A stretch of 64,000 bases of DNA. Origin: Hyperoodon ampullatus. Its lineage: Eukaryota; Chordata; Mammalia; Artiodactyla; Ziphiidae. The position numbers were made by a program, and so were the translations under genes. Within the stretch, counting starts at the first letter, position 1. The number at the start of each line of letters is the position of its first letter. The notes beneath the pieces are model-generated. The model had not been told where the DNA came from, did no database searches, and worked only from the letters and a program-made list of their open reading frames with translations. The stretch is taken from NCBI GenBank assembly GCA_949752795.1, contig OX457071.1, positions 29,930,800 through 29,994,799 on the forward strand, given 5' to 3'. Shown here piece after piece: positions 47,981 through 57,490 of the stretch.

Positions 47981-50900
47981 CTATCTATCTACCTTACGTT
48001 TGGTACCGTATATATGTCCATGGCTCTCTTTTGCTTTGTCACAGCTTACCCTTCCCCCTCCCCATATCCTCAAGTCCATTCTCAAGTAGGTCTGTGTCTT
48101 TATTCCCGTTTTACCCCTAGGTTCTTCATGACATTTTTTTTTTTTAATTCCATATATATGTGTTAGCATACGGTATTTGTCTTTCTCTTTCTGACTTACT
48201 TCACTCTGTATGACAGACTCTAGGTCTATCCACCTCATTACAAATAGCTCAGTTTCGTTTCTTTTTATGGCTGAGTAATATTCCATTGTATATATGTGCC
48301 ACATCTTCTTTATCCATTCATCCGACGATGGACACTTAGGTTGTTTCCAGCTCTGGGCTATTGTGAATAGAGCTGCAATGAACATTTTGGTACATGTCTC
48401 TTTTTGAATTATGGTTTTCTCTGGGTATATGCCTAGTAGTGGGATTGCTGGGTCATATGGTAGTTCTATTTGTAGTTTTTTAAGGAACCTCCATACTGTT
48501 CTCCATAGTGGCTGTACCAATTCACATTCCCACCAGCAGTGCAAGAGTGTTCCCTTTTCTCCACACCCTCTCCAGCATTTATTGTTTCTAGATTTCTTGA
48601 TGATGGCCATTCTGACTGGTGTGAGATGATATCTCATTGTAGTTTTGATTTGCATTTCTCTAATGATTAATGATGTTGAGCATTCTTTCATGTGTTTGTT
48701 GGCAGTCTGTATATCTTCTTTGGAGAAATGCCTATTTAAGTCTTCTGCCCATTTTTGGATTGGGTTGTTTGTTTTTTTGCTATTGAGCTGCATGAGCTGT
48801 TTATAAATTTTGGAGATTAATCCTTTGTCAGTTGCTTCATTTGCAAATATTTTCTCCCATTCTGAGGGTTGTCTTTTGGTCTTGTTTATGGTTTCCTTTG
48901 CTATGCAAAAGCTTTGAAGTTTCATTAGGTCCCATTTGTTTATCTTTGTTTTTAGTTCCATTTCTCTAGGAGGTGGGTCCAAAAGGATCTTGCTGTGATT
49001 TATATCATAGAGTGTTCTACCTATGTTTTCCTCTAAGAGTTTGATAGTTTCTGGCCGTACATTTAGGTCTTTAATCCATTTTGAGCTTATTTTTGTGTAT
49101 GGTGTTAGGGAATGATCTAATCTCATACTTTTACATGTCCCTGTCCAGTTTTCCCAGCACCACTTATTGAAGAGGCTGTCCTTTCTCCACTGTACATTCC
49201 TGCCTCCTTTATCAAAGATAAGTTGGCCATATGTGCGTGGGTTTATCTCTGGGCTTTCTATCCTGATCCACTGATCTATCTTTCTGTTTTTATGCCAGTA
49301 CCACACTGTCTTAATTACTGTAGCTTTGTAGTATAGTCTGAAGTCAGGGAGCCTGATTCCTCCAGCTCCGTTTTTCGTTCTCAAGATTGCTTTGGCTATT
49401 CGGGGTCTTTTGTTTTTCCAAACAAATTTTGAAATTTTTTGTTCTAGTTCTGTGAAAAATGCCAGTGGTAGTTTGATAGGGATTGCATTGAATCTGTAGA
49501 TTGCTTTGGGTAGTACAGTCATTTTCACAATATTGATTCTTCCAATCCAGGAGCATGGTATATCTCTCCATCTATTTGTATCATCTTTAATTTCTTTCAT
49601 CAGTGTCTTATAATTTTCTGCATACAGGTCTTTTGTCTCCTTAGGTAGGTTTATTCCTAGATATTTTATTATTTTTGTTGCAATGGTAAATGGGAGTGTT
49701 TTCTTGATTTCATTTTCAGATTTTTCATCATTAGTATATAGGAATGCCAGAGATTTCTGTGCATTAATTTTGTATCCTGCTACTTTACCAAATTCATTGA
49801 TTAGCTCTAGTAGTTTTTCGGTAGCATCTTTAGGATTCTCTATGCATAGTATCATGTCATCTGCAAACAGTGACAGCTTTACTTCTTCTTTTCCAATTTG
49901 GATTCCTTTTATTTCCTTTTCTTCTCTGATTGCTGTGGCTAAAACTTCCAAAACTATGTTGAATAAGAGTGGTGAGAGTGGGCAGCCTTGTCTTGTTCCT
50001 GATCTTAGTGGAAATGGTTTCAGTTTTTCACCATTGAGGACAATGTTGGCTGTGGGTTTGTCATATATGGCCTTTATTATGTTGAGGAAAGTTCCCTCTA
50101 TGCCTACTTTCTGCAGGGTTTTTATCATAAATGGGTGTTGAATTTTGTCGAAAGCTTTCTCTGCATCTATTGAGATGATCATATGGTTTTTTTCCTTCAA
50201 CTTGTTAATATGGTGTATCACATTGATTGATTTGCGTATATTGAAGAATCCTTGCATTCCTGGAATAAACCCCACTTGATCATGGTGTATGATCCTTTTA
50301 ATGTGCTGTTGGATTCTGTTTGCTAGTATTTTGTTGAGGATTTTTGCATCTATGTTCATCAGTGATATTGGCCTGTAGTTTTCTTTCTTTGTGACATCCT
50401 TGCCTGGTTTTGGTATCAAGGTGATGGTGGCCTCGTAGAATGAGTTTGGGAGTGTTCCTTCCTCTGATATTGTTTGGAAGAGTTTGAGAAGGATGGGTGT
50501 TAGCTCTTCTCTAAATGTTTGATAGAATTCACCTGTGAAGCCATCTGGTCCTGGGCTTTTGTTTGATGGAAGATTTTTAATCACAGTTTCAATTTCAGTG
50601 CTTGTGATTGGTCTATTCATATTTTCTATTTCTTCCTGAGTCAGTCTTGGTAGGTTGTGCATTTCTAAGAATTTGTCCATTTCTTCCAGGTTGTCCATTT
50701 TATTGGCATAGAGTTGCTTATAGTAATCTCTCATGATCTTTTGTATTTCTGCAGTGTCAGTTGTTACTTCTCCTTTTTCATTTCTAATTCTATTGATTTG
50801 AGTCTTCTCCCTTCTTTTCTTGATGAGTCTGGCTAATGGTTTGTCAATTTTGTTTATCTTCTCAAAGAACCAGCTTTTAGTTTGGTTGATCTTTGCTATC

Positions 50901-51961
50901 ATTTCCTTCATTTCTTTTTCATTTATTTCTGATCTGATCTTTATGATTTCTTTCCTTCTGCTAACTTTGGGGGTTTTTTGTTCTTCTTTCTCTAATTGCT
51001 TTAGGTGCAGGGTCAGGTTGTTTACTCGAAATGTTTCCTGTTTCTTAAGGTGGGATTGTATTGCTATAAACTTCCCCCTTAGAACTGCTTTTGCTGCGTC
51101 CCATAGGTTTTGGGTCGTCGTGTCTCCATTGTCATTTGTTTCTAGGTATTTTTTAATTTCCTCTTTGATTTCTTCAGTGATCACTTCTTTATTGAGTAGT
51201 GTATTGTTTAGCCTCCATGTGTTTGTATTTTTTGCAGATCTTTTCCTGTAATTGATATCTAGTCTCATAGCATTGTGGTCAGAAAAGATACTTGATACAA
51301 TTTCAACTTTCTTAAATTTACCAAGGCTTGATTTGTGACCCAAGATATGATCTATCCTGGAGAATGTTCCATGAGCACTTGAGAAAAATGTGTATTCTGT
51401 TGTTTTTGGATGGAATGTCCTATAAATATGAACTAAGTCCATCTTGTTTAATGTATCATTTAAAGCTTGTGTTTCCTTATTTATTTTCATTTTGGATGAT
51501 CTGTCCATTGGTGAAAGTGGGGTGTTAAAGTCCCCTACTATGATTGTGTTACTGTCGATTTCCCCTTTTATGGCTGTTAGTATTTGCCTTATGTATTGAG
51601 GTGCTCCTATGTTGGGTGCATAAATATTTACAATTGTTATATCTTCTTCTTGGATCGATCCCTTTATCGTTATGTAGTGTCCTTCTTTGTCTCTTCTAAT
51701 AGTCTTTATTTTAAAGTCTATTTTGTCTGATATAAGAATTGCTACTCCAGCTTTCTTTTGATTTCCATTTGCATGGAATATCTTTTTCCGTCCCCTTACT
51801 TTCAATCTGTATGTGTCTCTAGGTCTGAAGTGGGTCTCTTGTAGACAGCATATATATGGGTCTTGTTTTTGTATCCATTCAGCCACTCTGTGTCTTTTGG
51901 TGGGAGCATTTAGTCCATTTACATTTAAGGTAATTATTGATATGTATGTTTCTATTCCCAT
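47981..51961 (-). CDS. L1 ORF2: L1 ORF2p, endonuclease/reverse transcriptase, full length with C-terminal extension
   Basis: A 1326-residue protein. ORF2p nicks DNA at TT/AAAA sites and reverse-transcribes L1 RNA onto the nicked end in the nucleus; family members also mobilise SINEs in trans. Residues 1-240 are the AP-type endonuclease, and its active-site landmarks are all present: LNVNG (Asn13), QETHF (Glu42), NIYAP, VGDFNTP, RIDHI and SDHNA. The reverse transcriptase follows, with [40 protein letters not shown] and SLFADDMIL, the catalytic FADD at about residue 700. Near residue 1140 the Cys motif reads [18 protein letters not shown], with all its Cys and His residues. The usual family end, MLTHIYGI followed by stop, is present without the stop. 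A missing C turns GGAATCTAA into GGAATTAAA at about 48146, adding 54 residues. The start codon is the first Met before [10 protein letters not shown], as in related copies. No internal stop or frameshift is seen. Confidence 0.96.
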   Translation of the reverse strand: MGIETYISIITLNVNGLNAPTKRHRVAEWIQKQDPYICCLQETHFRPRDTYRLKVRGRKKIFHANGNQKKAGVAILISDKIDFKIKTIRRDKEGHYITIKGSIQEEDITIVNIYAPNIGAPQYIRQILTAIKGEIDSNTIIVGDFNTPLSPMDRSSKMKINKETQALNDTLNKMDLVHIYRTFHPKTTEYTFFSSAHGTFSRIDHILGHKSSLGKFKKVEIVSSIFSDHNAMRLDINYRKRSAKNTNTWRLNNTLLNKEVITEEIKEEIKKYLETNDNGDTTTQNLWDAAKAVLRGKFIAIQSHLKKQETFRVNNLTLHLKQLEKEEQKTPKVSRRKEIIKIRSEINEKEMKEMIAKINQTKSWFFEKINKIDKPLARLIKKRREKTQINRIRNEKGEVTTDTAEIQKIMRDYYKQLYANKMDNLEEMDKFLEMHNLPRLTQEEIENMNRPITSTEIETVIKNLPSNKSPGPDGFTGEFYQTFREELTPILLKLFQTISEEGTLPNSFYEATITLIPKPGKDVTKKENYRPISLMNIDAKILNKILANRIQQHIKRIIHHDQVGFIPGMQGFFNIRKSINVIHHINKLKEKNHMIISIDAEKAFDKIQHPFMIKTLQKVGIEGTFLNIIKAIYDKPTANIVLNGEKLKPFPLRSGTRQGCPLSPLLFNIVLEVLATAIREEKEIKGIQIGKEEVKLSLFADDMILCIENPKDATEKLLELINEFGKVAGYKINAQKSLAFLYTNDEKSENEIKKTLPFTIATKIIKYLGINLPKETKDLYAENYKTLMKEIKDDTNRWRDIPCSWIGRINIVKMTVLPKAIYRFNAIPIKLPLAFFTELEQKISKFVWKNKRPRIAKAILRTKNGAGGIRLPDFRLYYKATVIKTVWYWHKNRKIDQWIRIESPEINPRTYGQLIFDKGGRNVQWRKDSLFNKWCWENWTGTCKSMRLDHSLTPYTKISSKWIKDLNVRPETIKLLEENIGRTLYDINHSKILLDPPPREMELKTKINKWDLMKLQSFCIAKETINKTKRQPSEWEKIFANEATDKGLISKIYKQLMQLNSKKTNNPIQKWAEDLNRHFSKEDIQTANKHMKECSTSLIIREMQIKTTMRYHLTPVRMAIIKKSRNNKCWRGCGEKGTLLHCWWECELVQPLWRTVWRFLKKLQIELPYDPAIPLLGIYPEKTIIQKETCTKMFIAALFTIAQSWKQPKCPSSDEWIKKMWHIYTMEYYSAIKRNETELFVMRWIDLESVIQSEVSQKEKDKYRMLTHIYGIKKKKCHEEPRGKTGIKTQTYLRMDLRIWGGGRVSCDKAKESHGHIYGTKRKVDR
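47984..48145 (-). other. 54-residue read-through extension of ORF2p
   Basis: This is the part of the ORF2 frame beyond the normal stop. It begins [12 protein letters not shown], is basic, and ends KRKVDR. In copy 1 the same place reads GGAATCTAA (stop), so the extension is 3' UTR read as protein after a one-base change. It has no recognisable domain. Its effect on ORF2p is unknown. Confidence 0.85.
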
Positions 51962-52019
51962 TTCCTTAATTGCTTTGGGTTCGTTATTGTAGGTATATTC
52001 CTTCTGTTGTGTTTCTTGC

Positions 52020-52934
52020 CTAGAGAAGTTCCTTTAGCATTTGTTGTAAAGCTGGTTTGGTGGTGCTGAACTCTCTCAGCTTTTGCTTGTCTGTAAAGGT
52101 TTTAATTTCTCCATCAAATCTGAATGAGATCCTTGCTGGGTAGAGTAATCTTGGTTGCAGGTTTCTCTCCTTCATCACTTTAATTATGTCCTGCCACTCC
52201 CTTCTGGCTTGTAGAGTTTCTGCTGAGAGATCAGCTGTTAACCTGATGGGGATTCCCTTGTGTGTTATTTGTTGTTTTTCCCTTGCTGCTTTTAATATGA
52301 TTTCTTTGTGTTTAATTTTTGACAGTTTGATTAATATGTGTCTTGGCATATTTCTCCTTGGATTTATTCTGTATGGGACTCTCTGTGCCTCCTGGACTTG
52401 ATTAACTATTTCCTTTCCCATATTAGGGAAGTTTTCAACTATAATCTCTTCAAATATTTTCTCAGTCCCTTTCTTTTTCTCTTCTTCTTCTGGAACCCCT
52501 ATAATTCGAATGTTGGTGCGTTTAATGTTGTCCCAGAGGTCTCTGAGACTGTCCTCTATTCTTTTCATTCTTTTTTCTTTATTTTGCTGTGCATCAGTTA
52601 TTTCCACTATTTTATCTTCCACCTCACTTATCCGTTCTTCTGCCTCAGTTATTCTGCTATTGATCCCATCTAGAGTATTTTTCATTTCATTTGTTGTGTT
52701 TTTAATCGATGCTTGATTCATCTTTAGTTCTTCTAGGTCCTTGTTAACTGTTTCTTGCATTTTGTCTATTCTATTTCCAAGATTTTGGATCTGGGAAATA
52801 GAATCTTGGATCAGCTTTACTATCATTATTCTGAATTCTTTTTCAGGTAGACTGCCTATTACCTCTTCATTTGTTAGGTCTGGTAGGTTTTTATCTTGCT
52901 CCTTCACCTGCTGTGTGTTTTTCTGCTTTCTCAT
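52020..52934 (-). CDS. L1 ORF1: L1 ORF1p, RNA-binding chaperone, intact
   Basis: A 304-residue protein, somewhat shorter than human ORF1p (338). ORF1p forms trimers through a coiled coil, coats L1 RNA in cytoplasmic particles and acts as a nucleic-acid chaperone. Visible parts: a short basic N-terminus (MRKQKNTQQ), the segment [10 protein letters not shown] (31-40), and a heptad-rich coiled coil at about 40-130 ([19 protein letters not shown]). The RRM at about 140-235 begins [10 protein letters not shown] and includes [11 protein letters not shown] and [12 protein letters not shown]. The C-terminal domain at about 240-304 contains [28 protein letters not shown] and the end [12 protein letters not shown]. 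Relative to copies 1 and 2, residues about 42-49 hold an extra heptad (QDSISQIQ region). It ends 58 bp before ORF2. No stops or frameshifts. Confidence 0.96.
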   Translation of the reverse strand: MRKQKNTQQVKEQDKNLPDLTNEEVIGSLPEKEFRIMIVKLIQDSISQIQNLGNRIDKMQETVNKDLEELKMNQASIKNTTNEMKNTLDGINSRITEAEERISEVEDKIVEITDAQQNKEKRMKRIEDSLRDLWDNIKRTNIRIIGVPEEEEKKKGTEKIFEEIIVENFPNMGKEIVNQVQEAQRVPYRINPRRNMPRHILIKLSKIKHKEIILKAAREKQQITHKGIPIRLTADLSAETLQARREWQDIIKVMKERNLQPRLLYPARISFRFDGEIKTFTDKQKLREFSTTKPALQQMLKELL

Positions 52935-53442
52935 TTTGCTTATGTTACTGTGTTTGGGGTCTCCTTTTTGCAGGCTGCAGATTCGTAGTTCCCGTTGTTT
53001 TTGGTATCTGTCCCCCGTGGCTAAGGTTGTTTCAGTAGGTTGTGTAGGCTTCCTGGTGGGGGGGACTAATGCCTGTGTTCTGGTGGTTGAGGCTCGATCT
53101 TGTCTTTCTGGTGGACAGGTCCATGTCTGGTGGTGTGTTTTGGGGTGCCTGTGGCCTTATTATGTTTTTAGGTAGCCTCTCTGCTAATGTGTGGGGTTGT
53201 GTTCCTGCCTTGCTAGTTGCTTGGCATAGGGTGACCAGCACTGTAGCTTGCTGGTCGTTGACTGAAGCTGGGTGCTGGTGTTGAGATGGAGATCCCTGGG
53301 AGATTTTCGCTGCTTGATATTATGTGGAGCTGGGAGGTCTCTTGTGGACCCGTGTCCTGAAGTTGGCTCTCCCACTTCAGAGGCACAGCACTGACTCCTG
53401 GCTGCAGCACCAAGAGCCTTTCATCCACCCGGCTCAGAATAA

Positions 53443-53812
53443 CAGTGAGAAAAAGTAGAAAGAAAGAATTAGTAGAAGAAAGAAAGAGAGAGGGAAAGAA
53501 AGGAAGAAGGGAAGAAAGGAAGGAAGGAAGAAAGAAAGAAAGGAGGGAGGGAGGAAGGATGGAAAGAAAGAAGGAAAGAAAGGAGGGAAGGAGGGAGGAA
53601 TGAAGGCAAAAGGAAGAGTGAATGGAAGAAGGGAGGGAGGGAGGGAGGAAGGAAAGAAAGAAAGAAAGACAGGAGGGAGGGAGGGAGGAAGGAAAGAAAA
53701 AGAAAGTGGAAAGAAGAAGGGTGGGAGGCAGGGAGGGAGGAAAGAAAAAGAAAGAAGGAAAGGAGGAGTGGAGGGAGGGAGGGAGGAAGGGAAGGTAGGA
53801 AAAAAATAAAGA
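53443..53812 (+). repeat. long polypurine (GAAA/GGAA/GGGA)n tract within the L1 5' UTR
   Basis: About 370 bases nearly all A/G on the plus strand (polypyrimidine in element sense), made of shuffled GAAA, GGAA, GAGG and GGGA units. It could adopt triplex (H-DNA) structure. The 'proteins' encoded across it (Arg/Gly/Glu/Lys-rich, or Pro/Ser/Leu/Phe-rich on the other strand) are artefacts. Confidence 0.95.
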
Positions 53813-53999
53813 GCAGGTAAAGTAAAATAGAATAAAGTATGAAATATAGTAGCGTTATTAAAATTAAAAAGTAATTATTGAAAAAAAACACGGACCGATA
53901 GAACCCTGGGACATATGGTGGAAGCAAAGCTATACAGAGAGAATCTTACACAGAAGATTACACATACACATTCACAAAAAGAGAGCAGGGGGAAAAATC

Positions 54000-54188
54000 A
54001 AAAATCTTGCTCTCCAAGTCCACCTCCTCGATTTGGGATAATTCGTTGTAAAAAGAGGAAAAGGGCGAGAAGTCTGAAATCTTGCTAAGTCCACCTCCTT
54101 AATTTGGGATAATTCGTTGTAAAAAGGGGGGAAAGTCTTAAATCTTGTCCTCAAAGTCCACTTCCTCAATTTGGGATGATTCGCTGTC
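54000..54188 (-). repeat. three tandem repeats in the L1 5' UTR
   Basis: Units at 54000-54076, 54077-54139 and 54140-54188 each contain AAATCTTG, then 'aagtccac(c/t)tcct', 'aatttgggat(a/g)attcg(t/c)tgt' and, in the first two, a purine-rich end. Unit length falls from 77 to 49 because of differences in the purine part. Confidence 0.85.
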
Positions 54189-55050
54189 CATTCATGCACT
54201 CCACAGACGCAGGGCACATCAAATGGACCGTGGAGCTTTAATCCGCTGCCTCCGAGGCTGCACAGAGAGATTTCCCTGTCTCTGCTCTCACAACTCCCGG
54301 GTCTCAGCCTTGGACCTGGCCCCGCCTCTGCGCGTAGGTCGCCGGAGGGCGTCCGTTCTTCGCTCAGACAGGACGGGTTTAAAGGAGCCGCTGATTCGGG
54401 GGCTCTGGCTCACTCATGCAGAGGGGAGGGAGGGGAATGCCCTCTCCTCGCGCACCAGGCAACAAAAGGAAAAAAAAGTCTCTTGCCTCTCCGGTAGCTC
54501 CTGACCCTTTCCCCGGACTCCCTCCGGGCTAGCACTAACCCCTTCAGGCTCTCTTCCTGCCGCCAGCCCCAGTCCTCTCCCTGCGCTCCGACTGAAAGCC
54601 GATACCCGAGCCTCAGCTCCCAGCCCCGCCCGCCCCGTTGGCCGAGCAGACAAGCCTCTCGGGCTGGTGTGTGCCTGAGGGCACCGATCCTCTGTGCCAG
54701 AATCTCTCTGCTTTGCCCTCCGCACCCCTGTTGCTGTGCTCTCCTCCGCTACTCCGAAGCTTTCCCCCTCCGCCAACTGCAGTCTCCGCCCGCGAAGGGG
54801 CTTGTAGTGTGTAGAAACCTTCCCTCCTTCACGGCTCCCTCCCACTGGTGCAGGTCCCGTCCCTATCCTATTGTCTCTGTTTATTCTTTTTTTCTTTTGC
54901 CCTACCCAGGTATGTGGGGAGTTTCTTGCCTTTTGGGGGGTCTGAGGTCTTCTGTCAGCGTTCAGTAGGTGTTCTGTTGGAGTTGTTCCACGTGTAGATG
55001 AATTTCTGATGTATCTGTGGGGAGGAAGGTGATCTCCGCGTCTTACTCTT

Positions 55051-55060
55051 CCGCCATCTT
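55051..55060 (-). promoter_or_regulatory. YY1-like site at the L1 5' end
   Basis: CCGCCATCTT on the plus strand, AAGATGGCGG in element sense, about 12 bases from the L1 start. A YY1 site at the same place in human L1 is known to direct accurate initiation. Its presence here supports a complete 5' end. Confidence 0.8.
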
Positions 55061-55071
55061 CCTCCGGCTCC

Positions 55072-55083
55072 CAGGCATATTTT
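55072..55083. repeat. right target-site duplication of the young L1
   Basis: CAGGCATATTTT, followed by AA. It pairs with 47511-47522 and supplies the TTTT/AA (element-sense TT/AAAA) cleavage site. Confidence 0.75.
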
Positions 55084-55634
55084 AAGTGAATGCTTTGACA
55101 TACAGTGTTTTATTGATACCCTTGCACGAGCTAAATAAGATGCAGGGAAGAAGCTTGATGGAGGGGCGTATCTTGGTGTTGAGAATAAAAACTAGTGACA
55201 CTCAAATTTTCAAATAGGATTTTTAAGGCAATTTTATCAGGGCTAGTCCTCACTCAAACCGTCATCTTTAAAGACAGCAAAAATACTCATACATGCTTGA
55301 CCTTGTCTATCCTGAGTTTAATTTCAACTCATTTTGGGGGGTTTGAAGTTCACTTACTCAAGTAGAAACACAACTTCCAGGATCTGGGAATGGAATGAGT
55401 GCTTATTTTGAACATTAAACAAATCTTCCAAAAGCACATTTTGTTGAATTACATTCAATTAAATCAGACACACATGAATTGAATTTATTTGGAACAATGG
55501 TATTGAAATTATGAGGCTAAAGAGCTTAATGATGCGTTTCAGATTTTGACAACGTCTTGTAAACATTGAAGTAGGTGGGCTCCGTATTGAATACAATGAG
55601 AACATTTTAGAAATTCTTTGCCCTAAGACATGCT
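55084..55634. other. unique non-coding DNA
   Basis: Nothing recognised between the L1 target-site duplication and the hAT-type fragment. Confidence 0.45.
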
Positions 55635-55875
55635 CTAGATCAGGAGTCAAAAACTTTCTGTAAAGGGCCAGATAGTAAATATTTTAGACTTTGCAGACCA
55701 CATAGTCTCTGTGGCAACTACTCAGCTCTGCTGTTGTAGCAGGGAAGGGCTGAAGCACAAAAACAGCCGGAGACAGTACATAAATAGATAAGTGTGGCTG
55801 TGTTTCAGTCAAACATTATTTGCAAAAACAGGCTATTGGCTGAATTTAGCTCACAAGCAGTAGTTTGCTCTCGAT
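55635..55875 (+). mobile_element. hAT-type non-autonomous DNA transposon (MER family)
   Basis: 'caggagtcaaaaactttctgtaaagggccagatagtaaatattttagactttgcagacca ... gcaaaaacaggctattggctgaatttagctcacaagcagtagtttgct' follows the well-known mammalian element with a CAGGGGTCGGCAAACT end. The exact MER name is not assigned. Confidence 0.85.
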
Positions 55876-56231
55876 AGAAAGAGTCCCTACCAAGATCTAG
55901 GAGTGTTTCCTGGCAGAGAAGGGTCTCGATGTCAGTGCCTGCTTCATGAGCTCAAGGACCTCTCGGGGTGATCTGAAAGCAGGTCTAAATTACGCTGAGT
56001 AAGGTTAGAACCCTGTTTCCCTCCTCTCACTCTTTATTGTTGTTTTATTACACAAGTAACGGATGCCAAGTCTAGAAAAATCAGAAAGTACAGCTTAACA
56101 AAAAGAAGAAAATAGAACATCCTTAATCTCATTCCTCAGAAAAAATACTTTGTTTTATATGATTTCACATATTTTACTACGTGAAGAAATACCATGTATT
56201 TGTAAATACATAATTTTGTTTACAAAAATTA
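55876..56231. other. unique non-coding DNA
   Basis: A pyrimidine-rich then A-rich stretch; 56035-56160 may be a faint old retroposon tail. No supported feature. Confidence 0.4.
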
Positions 56232-56312
56232 GATTATACTTTATATATGTATATGTGTGTATATATATGTATACATATATACATCCGTGTGTATATTTGT
56301 GTGTGTGTGCAG
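56232..56312 (+). repeat. (TA/TG)n microsatellite
   Basis: Alternating TATATG, TGTGTA and GTGTGT runs, imperfect. Confidence 0.9.
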
Positions 56313-57189
56313 TAACCCATTTGGTAGACACATAATGAATTTCATTAGCCTCTAAGAACCCTTACTTGACCAATCATGTGGAAGGGAATTTTTCTACATG
56401 TTCTACTCTTGTTGAATGTAAGTGAAAGACCATAACCTTTATTTGTTATATTGGAATATAGAGATAAAAATGACTTAATATGCCCTCTTGTGATCTTAAA
56501 TTCTAATTTTAATTGAAAGTAACTTAGTCTTCATGATATACTTTTAGATCATTTTTAAGTGCACAAGTAAAAATTTTTCAAAAAGTTATTCTAAGTTATT
56601 TTTGTCTAGCAAATTATTTCCGGGTATTAGAGTGGTACTTCTGAAAGCAATGATCAGTTGCTTTCAGTTGTTAATTCTCTTTCAAAATGTCCCACACTTT
56701 GGGAGTAGGTGCAAGGATCCTGTTGAAAATCTTGACCTTAGTGGCTGTTTGGTGCCAAACTAAATCTTGATTTTAAAAAGCAATCCTTGTTGGAGGGCGG
56801 GGAGCGATTTAATTTTGGAACTTGCCTAGTATGAGAACTTCTTAAATATGTTTCCGGAATCTAAATACAGAGCACATCCGTAATGATATCTGTTTAAAAA
56901 TCAAGGGAATAGAGATGCCTCAGCAGAAAGGATACTGTCTGAAAAAAAGCCTCCAGCACCCTCTTCATTTAATCACAGTCAGATTTCCTTCTAGGGGTTC
57001 CAGATGAACAGTGGGGCAACTTTTATTTTTTTATTTTCCACTTTGAAGAGGCAGGTGTTTCTTTCATGAGGCCCATATGTTCCTTTGCAAGCTTTCTCCA
57101 AAGTACCTACAGTATAGCCTGTGGTAACATGGCACACAGCCAGTCTCCTCACAAGACTTTCCTTTTTATTCCAAGGAGAGTGAATATAA
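56313..57189. other. unique non-coding DNA
   Basis: No repeat family or gene recognised. Confidence 0.45.
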
Positions 57190-57256
57190 GTGTGTGTGTG
57201 TGCGTGCACGTGTGTGCGCATGTGATTGTGTTTGTGCATGTGTGTACATGTGTTGA
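57190..57256 (+). repeat. GT-rich simple sequence
   Basis: Imperfect GTGTGT/GTGCATGT run with embedded GCGT words. It directly precedes a CpG-rich patch. Confidence 0.9.
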
Positions 57257-57296
57257 AGAGACAGAGCTGGAGAACAGCAGAATTCTCTCTGGGCCA

Positions 57297-57490
57297 GTGG
57301 AGCGTCCATTCCCGATGCCAGCAAATCCCAGTGAAGATGAGCTGTCAGCGAGGCCTGTGGTCCAACCTGACTCCACGCCAAACTCCGCACGTGGCCTATT
57401 TCCCGGCGCGTGGCCTGCGCCATGGCTGTGGCAGCCCCCGAGAGCAGCTGTCTCTGCCTGGCAAACGGGCCAGTGTCCGACCAGGTAGAT
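57297..57490 (+). other. short CpG-rich patch, function unknown
   Basis: About 190 bp hold roughly 14 CpGs (ccgatg, agcgagg, ccgcacgtgg, ccggcgcgtgg, tgcgcc, ccgaccagg) in a region otherwise nearly without CpG. Two plus-strand frames stay open across it. It ends in CCGACCAG|GTAGAT, which looks like a splice donor. No protein is recognised. It may be a small CpG island, an exon, or an isolated unmethylated element. Confidence 0.35.

Larger units (their letters stand above)
47523..55071 (-). mobile_element. full-length young L1 with intact ORF1 and ORF2 (copy 3)
   Basis: A 7.5-kb insertion on the minus strand, 5' end at 55071. Order in element sense: a GC-rich 5' UTR of about 2.1 kb, ORF1 (304 codons), a spacer of about 58 bp, ORF2 (1326 codons), and a short 3' UTR with the poly(A) signal AATAAA (complement at 47802-47807). 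An A10 run (47800-47791) follows. Then come about 264 bp of older L1 sequence ending in a terminal A run (T run 47517-47526). A 12-bp duplication flanks the whole unit, and the right flank reads TTTT/AA, i.e. TT/AAAA in element sense. It contains no SINE or frameshift, unlike copies 1 and 2, so it is the youngest L1 in the window. Whether it can still move would depend on the altered ORF2 end and on promoter activity. Confidence 0.93.
52935..55071 (-). promoter_or_regulatory. 5' UTR and internal promoter of the young L1
   Basis: In element sense from 55071, a GC- and CpG-rich block (about 54,190-55,071) contains a YY1-like site at the very start, several GC-box-like CCCGCC/CCGCCC words and many CpGs. 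Next come three short tandem repeats (54000-54188), a spacer, a polypyrimidine tract (53443-53812), and about 500 bp leading to ORF1 that are shared with copy 1. In L1 elements such a CpG-rich 5' UTR holds an internal pol II promoter starting at base 1. Promoter activity here is inference. Open frames of about 140 codons in this block are by-products of its high GC content. Confidence 0.8.

Noticed and set aside
49683..50141. Plus-strand frames of 60-210 codons opposite the L1 ORFs (for example 49683-50141, 50820-51251, 28459-29097)
   Set aside because: These are antisense shadows of L1 ORF2 or ORF1; they recur at equivalent positions in all L1 copies.
53469..53927. Long Pro/Ser/Leu/Phe-rich and Arg/Gly/Lys-rich frames at 53.5-53.9 kb
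   Set aside because: They arise because a pure purine/pyrimidine tract lacks stop codons in several frames.
54145..54968. Frames of 100-140 codons in the GC-rich block at 54.1-55.0 kb
   Set aside because: The block is the CpG-rich 5' UTR of the L1. High GC explains the lack of stops, and no domain is seen.
57066..57488. A 140-codon frame over the GT-rich and CpG-rich stretch at 57.1-57.5 kb as a gene
   Set aside because: The first half is translation of a GT microsatellite. Only the CpG-rich second half is kept, as a finding and not as a CDS.
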